Shown: in pieces, positions 44,461 to 51,774 of the stretch | How the letters are laid out: every line of letters starts with the position of its first letter | Position numbering within the stretch: position 1 is the stretch's first letter | The notes under the pieces: generated by a model | Told to the model about the DNA's origin: nothing | The model's input: the letters and a program-made list of their open reading frames with translations, nothing else | The model's database searches: none | Translations under genes and position numbers: made by a program | Assembly (NCBI GenBank): GCA_963522175.1 | Contig: CAUQXC010000003.1 | Location: forward strand, 1 to 64,000 | Length of the DNA stretch: 64,000 nt | Direction of reading: 5' to 3' | Origin: CAKAHY01 sp963522175 | GTDB taxonomy: Bacteria; Bacillota; Clostridia; Lachnospirales; Lachnospiraceae

Positions 44461-45184
44461 ATTCTTCCACCACCGATAATTTTCTAAAAAGATATGCAAT
44501 ATATCCTATTTCTGCACCTTCTACAAGACCCGGCTCAACAGTCCTGCATTCTACTAAATTCTGTTTCTGAATCATATTGAATAAATCAGAAGACTTATTC
44601 TCTAAAGTTGAATAAGATTTCATTAATTCTCTATACAAAGAAACTCTATACCCTTGTCCTGTCCTCTCAATTAAATCACCTATAGTGTCAGTACCAAAAT
44701 CTTTCAAAACAGCTTTTGTCTTATTCGAATCTCCTTGCCACGACAGAAAAACATACCACCACAAAGTTTTCAACCAAATTCTTCTTGTATGAAGATAAAA
44801 ACGTTTTTTATTTAAACGAATATCATCTTTCGCAGGTTTCGGATATCTCAAATATGTAATATCCGGAAAAATCTTACACGACAAATATCTCCAAATGTCG
44901 TCATCATTAGCCATAACCAATGTAAAACCTGTATCCGGATTTAATGTTTCAAACAGACATACTCCTACACTTAAATCAATATTGTAATTATCACCTGCAG
45001 CTGTAGCTTTCTCATAAGCATCAATGACTTTTCTTCTGATCTCTTCATAGTCAGAGTTTTCAATTGTAATAGAATGAGTACGCCACTGTGCTGTTAAATC
45101 CTCGAAAGCAACATCAGACATTTTATCAATAGAATCCACAAACTCTTTAGCTTGTACTTTCGTCATCTTCTTCATCAATCTCAT
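44450..45184 (-). CDS. Probable DUF6339 protein of the defence operon
   Basis: A 244-residue protein with no signal peptide or membrane segment. The stretch DDDIWRYLSCKIFPD, then RRIWLKTLWWYVFLSW and a C-terminal VECRTVEPGLVEGAEIGYIA resemble DUF6339 proteins found in restriction/defence loci. This is from memory of the family pattern. The first ATG overlaps the upstream stop as ATGA, so it is translationally coupled. No catalytic motif is recognised; a structural or regulatory subunit is likely. Confidence 0.65.
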   Translation of the reverse strand: MRLMKKMTKVQAKEFVDSIDKMSDVAFEDLTAQWRTHSITIENSDYEEIRRKVIDAYEKATAAGDNYNIDLSVGVCLFETLNPDTGFTLVMANDDDIWRYLSCKIFPDITYLRYPKPAKDDIRLNKKRFYLHTRRIWLKTLWWYVFLSWQGDSNKTKAVLKDFGTDTIGDLIERTGQGYRVSLYRELMKSYSTLENKSSDLFNMIQKQNLVECRTVEPGLVEGAEIGYIAYLFRKLSVVEEYVD

Positions 45185-46089
45185 GCTTCGCTACCCCCGT
45201 TTATCATAGCTTCTACATTCGGCCATATTGTTTTATGCATTCTTTCGGGCGATGATATATCGATCTGTGTATTACATCCACTCCAAAAATAAAACATAAT
45301 CTTACTTATACTTCCCGGCTCCAAGTCAACATCATTAACTGTATGTGAAAGGTATTCCATATCAATAATCTTTTGAAAAATCATCGTATATGCTGTTGTT
45401 ATTATTTCTATCAAAATATCTGTATTCTTAATTGTATCTCCGAGCTTTGGGCAACAATTATAAGCAGAATTTAAATATAGACATAAATTATCTTCATTGA
45501 ATAAGTCTCTGCGTGGATCCGTCCAATCGCCTAACTCAAGCCACCATAATGGTTGTTGTTTGGAATTAACCTCTTGTATTGGAAAATCCATATACATACT
45601 TCCAAAATCAATCTTATATATATCCAAAACACCTACATTAACGCCGGAATCATTCATTAAACGTTCCTCTTTTTTCAGGACTTCTTTTGCAGATTTCTTT
45701 ATATATATAGCTGTCTCTAATTCAAGGTCCCCCTGTATTTCCCCGGGTTTAAACTCATGTTCAAAAACTATATGTCTTGTTGCCCCTGAATTAAATTCTA
45801 TAAACGGCAAAATTGTTCCCATCTGTGTCAAAGTTTTATTTACCCAAATAATACAGATACCTAAAACGGCTTCGGTACAGGCTATTCCGTTTTCACCATA
45901 TAAAACTTCAGGATACTCAATTTTTATTTCACGTTTTAAGTGTAGTCCATCTGTTTCTACCTTCCATGATTCCAAAGGGTCTTCGAGCTTAACGTTATTT
46001 TTCCCTTTTTGTTTCAAACTTCTATACTCATTATCGAAAAAATATGAAAAGTCAAAAGGAGAAACTGAGACTCCTGCTCTTTCACGCAA
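45181..46089 (-). CDS. Unassigned protein of the defence operon, start codon unclear
   Basis: A 302-residue frame with no recognised domain. It is rich in aromatic residues (PLWWLELGDWTDPRRD, MFYFWSGCN) and looks soluble. The only standard start in frame is TTG 46089, which has no ribosome binding site. The frame stays open back to the stop codon of the upstream ATPase gene at 46129-46131 and there reads NLFFYPTLNDELRER. An AAAGGA just after that stop points to a start near 46113-46118, but the codons in phase there are not starts. The stop overlaps the next gene's ATG. Either an unusual start, a frameshift or an inactivated start is involved. Confidence 0.6.
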   Translation of the reverse strand: MRERAGVSVSPFDFSYFFDNEYRSLKQKGKNNVKLEDPLESWKVETDGLHLKREIKIEYPEVLYGENGIACTEAVLGICIIWVNKTLTQMGTILPFIEFNSGATRHIVFEHEFKPGEIQGDLELETAIYIKKSAKEVLKKEERLMNDSGVNVGVLDIYKIDFGSMYMDFPIQEVNSKQQPLWWLELGDWTDPRRDLFNEDNLCLYLNSAYNCCPKLGDTIKNTDILIEIITTAYTMIFQKIIDMEYLSHTVNDVDLEPGSISKIMFYFWSGCNTQIDISSPERMHKTIWPNVEAMINGGSEA

Positions 46090-46128
46090 TTCGTCATTTA
46101 AAGTTGGGTAAAAAAATAAATTATCCTT

Positions 46129-48240
46129 TTACAGTCTCGGCTCCTTTGATTCTTTTACTGTACAGCAGTATTTTTTATCTCCGGATTTTAATGTGACCAT
46201 ACCTCTAACAATCGCATTGTTAATAGTATTTGTTACCTTAAATCCTAACACATCATTATTCCCGGAATATATCAATTCAATCATTGAAAAGTCATTACTT
46301 ATACATCTATTATCTTTTGTACAGCTACTGTCAAATAAAAGTGTTTGATTTGAATTAAGTCCCGTTACAGAACAATTTGCCATTATAGGTATATCTATCG
46401 GAAAAGATGTGCCAATACCTATTCCCCAGGCATTTGCATCCATCAACCCCACTTCCGATTCAACAAATACTCCGATAAATACCTCTTTCCTTATGTTCTT
46501 AAACTTCAATTCAAACTCTATTGTCATAGTTTCATTACTGATACTTGATTGTTTTAAAATACATTCTAAATTATTATATGTTCCTCCGGAACCGCCTTCT
46601 CTACTTGAACCACCCGAACCTACTTTCTTTTTTCCGTATGACAATGTTGGTAAGAGCTTTCTCCCAAGTTTTCCTGAAAGTCTGCTTGCTGTTCCATCGG
46701 AATCTCCGGACGATTTTGATTTGTAACAATGATTTATTTTTGACGCTGTTTGCGAAGCAATATTTGTAACAACAGTCAGTGATGACGGGTCTGTCCATTC
46801 CATATGGTCTGATTTCTCGCATTTTCTCAAATAGTTTCCTAACGACATTCCTCTATACTTCCCCAGAGCTTTATCGTCTTTTAGTTTCAAACCACAATCA
46901 GGTACAAAGAATGATATCATCATTTCATTATCACCCTCAGGTCTTATTAATCCTTTCGTCCATCTGCCTTCTATCTTATAGTCTAAAACCATTCCCGCAG
47001 CTCTGGCATACATTATTATAGGATCGTTTTTTGTAATTGCTCCAAACAACCGCAGGTATGCTTGTGGTAAAATTATTGCTCCTGTACCTCCTAAATCTTC
47101 ATTTGTGACAATAATTGTCGAAACAAACCCGGCTTTTTCTCCTTGCACCTTTCTTGATGGTACAGAGAACGATTTAATTCCTCTAAATAACTCCGAATTA
47201 TATTCTTGTTTACCGAATTTGTTAGCACTTAGTGCTGATGTATATAATTCTTGAACAAGTCTGAATAAAGGTCGCATATCAGTATTCTTTATACCGGCAT
47301 CGTTTACTCTTGCAGCAAGCCATTTTTGATTTGAATATTTAATCAAGTTTTTATTGAAAATTTTGGGTGCATACCATTTCTGTATTGCAAGCTTTGTGTA
47401 TTCGACTATATCATCTTTAAAAGAACACATGGAAATTATATCATCACTTATCCCACAGTTTTCAGGGAAAATACCCTCCATAAGTTTATCTTTGTCAATA
47501 TATGGAATAATAATTGAAGTTCCGGTTTCATTTATACCAAAGGGATCAACATCAAATATATTCAAAATCTCCTTAATCTCATCTTCATCTGTAATCGGCA
47601 ATAATTCTGTAGAATCTTCTGTATCTTTACGCCCCCACCAAGCTCTACCTATAGCATCACTTCTAACCTCTGATAAAATAGCTTCTTTAGAATTTTCATG
47701 TTCAATCAGTGAAATGACCAGTCTTGATTCATATCCATCATCGGCTTTAATCCGACTATAGAATACTACAAGTCCTATTCCAACTCTGAAGTATACACTT
47801 TTACCGTAACCCCAGCTTCCCCCTGCCATACCATCATCACTATTTGTTTGCTCTTTACCTGTATCAAAAATGAGTTTAAAATAGTTTCCATGATCATCCG
47901 GATTTTGTGCCACTTCAGCTCGTCTAACTTTTCCTGTTAAACCTGATGTCTTATGATCTCTGATTTCAACATAATCCGCTTCATCTCCCGGATACCTCTT
48001 ATTTAATATATCCACCACATCCCTTAAAAAAGGATTAAAAAGTTTCGGTGAAAACTTTTTATAGTTAAAGCTCACACCAAAAAAATCCCCCTGTTCTGTT
48101 AGCGATGCATCCGAACTGTTTTGTATAGCTTCTCGAACCAGAAGGTCTATTTCCGGCAAATTATCATTTTGGAGTGCCTTTAATGATCCACTTCCATATG
48201 AACTTCCATAATCCATTCCCAAAATATGACTATCCAACAT
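46129..48240 (-). CDS. MutL/MORC-like GHKL ATPase of a restriction/defence system
   Basis: A 703-residue protein with an N-terminal Bergerat-fold ATPase: motif N1 REAIQNSSD (Glu37, Asn41), N2 IRDHKTSGL (Asp95) and N3 GGSWGYGKS (140-148). The middle part follows the MutL-like transducer region. A glycine/serine-rich linker (GSGGSSREGGSGG, near 560) precedes a C-terminal beta-rich domain. ATPases of this kind, described as relatives of MutL and eukaryotic MORC, act with Z1 proteins as the energy-using part of a restriction system. AAGGATGTG precedes ATG 48240, seven bases after the Z1 stop. Confidence 0.85.
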   Translation of the reverse strand: MLDSHILGMDYGSSYGSGSLKALQNDNLPEIDLLVREAIQNSSDASLTEQGDFFGVSFNYKKFSPKLFNPFLRDVVDILNKRYPGDEADYVEIRDHKTSGLTGKVRRAEVAQNPDDHGNYFKLIFDTGKEQTNSDDGMAGGSWGYGKSVYFRVGIGLVVFYSRIKADDGYESRLVISLIEHENSKEAILSEVRSDAIGRAWWGRKDTEDSTELLPITDEDEIKEILNIFDVDPFGINETGTSIIIPYIDKDKLMEGIFPENCGISDDIISMCSFKDDIVEYTKLAIQKWYAPKIFNKNLIKYSNQKWLAARVNDAGIKNTDMRPLFRLVQELYTSALSANKFGKQEYNSELFRGIKSFSVPSRKVQGEKAGFVSTIIVTNEDLGGTGAIILPQAYLRLFGAITKNDPIIMYARAAGMVLDYKIEGRWTKGLIRPEGDNEMMISFFVPDCGLKLKDDKALGKYRGMSLGNYLRKCEKSDHMEWTDPSSLTVVTNIASQTASKINHCYKSKSSGDSDGTASRLSGKLGRKLLPTLSYGKKKVGSGGSSREGGSGGTYNNLECILKQSSISNETMTIEFELKFKNIRKEVFIGVFVESEVGLMDANAWGIGIGTSFPIDIPIMANCSVTGLNSNQTLLFDSSCTKDNRCISNDFSMIELIYSGNNDVLGFKVTNTINNAIVRGMVTLKSGDKKYCCTVKESKEPRL

Positions 48241-48247
48241 TTTAAAA

Positions 48248-51016
48248 TCACATCCTTATTCTTAATGTCTTTACATGGCTTTCTCCTATGCTTTCACCTG
48301 AAACGATAATGCTTATTCCTATAATATCGCTTTGAGCATCCATCTTCTCTCTCAAGTGTTCCGATCGTTTTTGAGGAATTCCTCCATCTTTCTTTATTCT
48401 GTAAATAAGTAATAAAGGCTTATCTTCCAAACCCAAATTACATCGTTCATAAATAATGTCCTTCTTGGATTTGCACACAGATTTAAAACGTGCATATTGC
48501 TCCTGGGTAAGCTTTGTTTCATCTACATCACATAAAGCATCCAAACCCGAACGCAATGACCCTATATCAATCCAATTCTCATCAAGTTCTTTTCTATCTT
48601 TCTTCATTGAACGTTCCACCATACCGGCTTGGCAACTCTCTGAAACTTTCCATACCCTATCCTTATTATCACCGTCAACAACAGCAACATTCCAATGCAG
48701 AAGCTTTTTATCTTCATTCATTTCGTCCATCCACTGTCCAAAGTACGGCAAATTATTATATAGTGAAGAGTATTTAGAAACAATATATTTACTTAGAAAC
48801 TTTTCCTTTATTTCTTTATAAAGGATATTGTCCCACACCCATGCTCCGCCTGAGCTACCTCGTCTGATAGTGGCTTTTTTATCCATTTCTTCAATAAATT
48901 TTTCTGCTGTCTTTATATTGCTTTGTAACATAGGTCCGTTTTCAAAATCTGTTGTTTCATAGCTGTCTCCGCAAAAATCAAAATCATCATACTCTGCAGA
49001 CTGACTTTTCCTTTTTGAGGTTATACGAAATTTCGCTATTTCAGGTATATTCCTAATTCTTGGACCAAAACTTTCAGGTGAAATCCCCTGCTTCATAAAT
49101 CTTTCAACTTCTCGCTTCAAATCCATATCCACTTTGGTAAGTGCTTCAAATTTCTCCACGACAGATGACGTCATCCAAATTCGCTGTAAAAGTTCATAAC
49201 CTTTCCTGTATCCGAACCATCTTGCCATCTGCATAAGTGTATCTGCTAAATTTGATGTTCTTGCAAAATAAGTACATACAAGCCCCTCAATTGTTAAACC
49301 TCTGGATAATGTATTCCCACCTATAATTATGAAGACAGGAGCCTTTCCTAAATGATTAAGTTGTTCACCTTTTGGATATACTATTCTGAGATAAATTCCC
49401 TCTTCAGCTTCTCTGTTTGCACGACAGTTATCCACACAAAGATGAATACCCGAGCCATATTCAAAAGAATTATCATCACCAAGTTTTATGTTCCTGATAT
49501 CATTTAACAACTCTTTAATCTTTTCCTCTATCTGATCAAATGATGGATAAGTTATCTGAACTTGATTGGCAAATCCGTACTCGGGATTAGCTAAAAGCAA
49601 ATCGTCCAATGTTACACTATATATTTCTTCTTCATATATCTGTTTACACAGCTCCAATATATTCTTATCATGCTTTAACCAATACTGAACTCTTTCATAT
49701 ACTGTAAAATGATGATTCTGTATAGAAGCTGTGTGTATAAGCATGCTTAAAGGCTTCTTATATCCGAATGTTCTCTGAACAGCGGATACACATAAAAACC
49801 AGGCCAATGATTTTTTAAAGCTGTATGGAAGACTTAATAAATCTCCTTTATATAATTTTTTAAATTCATTTTCATCAGTTGCCGGAATATTTCTTATTAT
49901 TGGAAATCCCGGTGCATCTTCTTCATCATTTCCAAATATTACCTTGGCTCCAAAATATTCATGAGCTTCAGGTAATGTACAAATGAAGTCTTTTGGATAT
50001 AATGATTCTCCCGGTGTCTCGTTCAAAACATTTGCATATGGTGTTGCTGTATATGCAATGTAATTCATAGACTGAAATTTAGTATCCGGTATCGAACCGT
50101 CACTTCTTCTTCCGTTAACCAGATTAACTATCATTTGATTAATAGCACATCTTTCCTGCTCTTCATCAGGAGTAATATCTGCTGTGTTAATACTTGCTTG
50201 ATCAGCCTCGTCGTCAATGACAACAATCCTTAGTTTATTAGTACGAGTTGCATCACTATATAACCAGTCGATTAATTTTTCCAATCTCCTTCTGTTCTTT
50301 AGGCACACCGTAAGATACCTATTTGAAAAATTCTTACTTCCACTCAATGAGTTAAGTTTAAGTTCATTAGCTGTTGTCTTTTTGTCATCAGATGTAAAAT
50401 CCAATACTCTCCAAAGAATACCCTCACTATTACATAGGTCTTCTTTGAATCTATCCCTTGTCTGTTTTCGTAGGTTATCAATTGTTCCCGATAAAATAAT
50501 GAAAAAGTTCCAATCATAATCAGCCGCCATGCTGATTAATCCTTCCATGTTAGCAGTTTTACCTGATTGAACACTACCTGTTACCAGACCTTTAACTTCA
50601 CCTGAAATTCTTGTATCTGTACTAAGATGATTTAATATCCATAAACAGCTCTTTTGCAAATTGGCAATCGATTCAGGACTCATTTTATTCCCCAGTATGT
50701 TCTTATATCTTTCCCAAGTAGAAGAATATCCTGAAGGAATTGAAAAAGAATTGCTCAATCCACCTTTATCTATCGCTACTATATCTTCACCGTCAACTAT
50801 TTGTACGGTTATAACAATACTTTTATAGTATTCAACAAACTCCACCCACACTTCAGGTGTCAAGTATAGCGGAAAAAGTTCCTCATCTTTTAGCTCCTCT
50901 AAATTTGAAGCATCTTTTCCATAAGCTGTTATTTCATCCCATGTACTACCTGAATCAATTTTTCCTGCCACCCATTCCTTACAAGGTTGAAAAGCTTCGT
51001 TTTCAAAATTAGTCAT
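48248..51016 (-). CDS. Z1-domain superfamily II helicase-like protein
   Basis: A 922-residue protein. Walker A is GSVQSGKT (147-154), motif II is IDDEAD (268-272), motif III is AYTATPYA (323-328), and the Z1 domain carries GGNTLSRGLTIEG (566-578) followed by QMARWFGYR. These are helicase motifs in the arrangement typical of the Z1 family, which occurs in MutL-linked restriction loci and Mza-type anti-phage systems. It probably translocates or remodels DNA for the nuclease. ATG 51016 was chosen because GGAGG lies six bases before it; two more upstream codons would need a start inside the Vsr gene. It overlaps vsr by eight bases. Confidence 0.9.
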   Translation of the reverse strand: MTNFENEAFQPCKEWVAGKIDSGSTWDEITAYGKDASNLEELKDEELFPLYLTPEVWVEFVEYYKSIVITVQIVDGEDIVAIDKGGLSNSFSIPSGYSSTWERYKNILGNKMSPESIANLQKSCLWILNHLSTDTRISGEVKGLVTGSVQSGKTANMEGLISMAADYDWNFFIILSGTIDNLRKQTRDRFKEDLCNSEGILWRVLDFTSDDKKTTANELKLNSLSGSKNFSNRYLTVCLKNRRRLEKLIDWLYSDATRTNKLRIVVIDDEADQASINTADITPDEEQERCAINQMIVNLVNGRRSDGSIPDTKFQSMNYIAYTATPYANVLNETPGESLYPKDFICTLPEAHEYFGAKVIFGNDEEDAPGFPIIRNIPATDENEFKKLYKGDLLSLPYSFKKSLAWFLCVSAVQRTFGYKKPLSMLIHTASIQNHHFTVYERVQYWLKHDKNILELCKQIYEEEIYSVTLDDLLLANPEYGFANQVQITYPSFDQIEEKIKELLNDIRNIKLGDDNSFEYGSGIHLCVDNCRANREAEEGIYLRIVYPKGEQLNHLGKAPVFIIIGGNTLSRGLTIEGLVCTYFARTSNLADTLMQMARWFGYRKGYELLQRIWMTSSVVEKFEALTKVDMDLKREVERFMKQGISPESFGPRIRNIPEIAKFRITSKRKSQSAEYDDFDFCGDSYETTDFENGPMLQSNIKTAEKFIEEMDKKATIRRGSSGGAWVWDNILYKEIKEKFLSKYIVSKYSSLYNNLPYFGQWMDEMNEDKKLLHWNVAVVDGDNKDRVWKVSESCQAGMVERSMKKDRKELDENWIDIGSLRSGLDALCDVDETKLTQEQYARFKSVCKSKKDIIYERCNLGLEDKPLLLIYRIKKDGGIPQKRSEHLREKMDAQSDIIGISIIVSGESIGESHVKTLRIRM

Positions 51017-51428
51017 TAGCATCCTCCAACACTTTTTGTATCTCTCCGGCACATTTTTTACAGTGTTTTTTTATATCTTTACCCCAGAAGCGAAGCACCT
51101 TCCACCCTTCGTTTTCTAAAACTTTGTTAACTTCTTTATCTCTTTCGATATTTCTTTCTATTTTGGGTATCCAAAAATCTTGATTTGATTTGAAATCCCC
51201 TTTTCTATTTTCCCAGTCATAACCATGCCAAAATTCACTGTCACAAAAAACAGCTACCTTCTTCGACTTGAAAACTATATCAGGTTTTCCCATTATTCCT
51301 GTTACATTCTTACGATATCTGAGTCCTCTGCTCCACAGTTCTTTCCGAAGCATCAATTCAATACTTGAATTTTTATTTTTAACCTGTTTCATATTAAAAC
51401 TGATTTGCTCTTTTGTTTTTCCGGCCAT
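51009..51428 (-). CDS. vsr: Very short patch repair endonuclease (Vsr family)
   Basis: A 139-residue Vsr-type endonuclease with the PD-(D/E)XK-like fold. GKPDIVF supplies the catalytic Asp50, CDSEFWHGY supplies His68, and DFWIPKIERNIERD is conserved. Vsr nicks beside T:G mismatches that arise from deamination of 5-methylcytosine, and it commonly accompanies C5 methyltransferases. It is the first gene of the operon, with AAGGAAA seven bases before ATG 51428. In related loci a Vsr-like protein may instead take part in cutting foreign DNA; sequence alone does not decide. Confidence 0.93.
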   Translation of the reverse strand: MAGKTKEQISFNMKQVKNKNSSIELMLRKELWSRGLRYRKNVTGIMGKPDIVFKSKKVAVFCDSEFWHGYDWENRKGDFKSNQDFWIPKIERNIERDKEVNKVLENEGWKVLRFWGKDIKKHCKKCAGEIQKVLEDAND

Positions 51429-51469
51429 AACAATTTCCTTCTATATAAGCATATATTACTATTATTACA

Positions 51470-51607
51470 TTATTGGGGCTCATCTATTATATTATGATTT
51501 TTGTAGCTTAAGCGATAGTTAGTAAGTTTATCATCCCGTACAACCAACGCATAATATTCCAGTTCTATTTTAATATTATATACGAGTAATAGCAACACTT
51601 TTAGATA
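51470..51607 (-). pseudogene. Possible C-terminal gene remnant upstream of vsr
   Basis: An open stretch of about 45 codons between two stops contains KIELEYYALVVRDDKLTNYR and ends at TAA 51470-51472. It lacks an ATG and a ribosome binding site. It lies where an old gene could have been cut when the island was inserted or rearranged. Weak evidence. Confidence 0.25.
51486..51491 (-). promoter_or_regulatory. Possible -10 box for the defence operon
   Basis: A TATAAT on the minus strand, 58 bases before the vsr ATG. No matching -35 is visible at 16-18 bases, so expression may be weak or need an activator. Confidence 0.3.
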
Positions 51608-51690
51608 CTATATACTTAAGCTTAGACCTTTCTAAATCCTATAAGTCACTCCTATTGTTACTTTCTATAAGTTACCTTTTCTTCTTGGCA

Positions 51691-51741
51691 CAAAAACAAC
51701 CTCCAAATTCAGTAATTATATATTACACTAATTTGGAGGTT
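51691..51741 (-). terminator. Terminator after lysS
   Basis: A perfect 12-base stem AACCTCCAAATT / AATTTGGAGGTT (51730-51741 and 51698-51709) has further pairing inside (GTAAT/ATTAC). GTTTTTG follows on the minus strand. Confidence 0.9.
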
Positions 51742-51774
51742 CTTATAAACTTTAGGATACTTTCACATTAGATT

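Larger units (their letters stand above)
51429..51774. other. Non-coding region at the right border of the defence island
   Basis: About 345 bases between lysS and vsr. It holds the lysS terminator (51698-51741) and a possible TATAAT (51486-51491, no clear -35) that may drive the defence operon. A 46-codon open stretch lies on the minus strand (51470-51607) and has no ATG. Read in that frame it ends with NYRLSYKNHNIIDEPQ, which looks like a protein C-terminus. It may be a decayed gene, but no family is recognised. Nothing else stands out. Confidence 0.55.

Noticed and set aside
45497..46111. A 204-codon plus-strand frame opposite the unassigned defence gene
   Set aside because: Serine/proline/lysine-rich shadow composition and no ribosome binding site. 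The minus frame fits the operon and has the ATGA overlap with its neighbour.
42401..51428. Classification as BREX, DISARM or a plain type II restriction system
   Set aside because: No PglX/PglZ/BrxC-like or DISARM DrmA/DrmB-like protein is visible, and the Z1 and GHKL ATPase genes do not occur in plain type II systems.
42401..51774. Prophage or integrative element
   Set aside because: No integrase, terminase, capsid, relaxase or transposase gene, and no att-like direct repeats could be found by eye.
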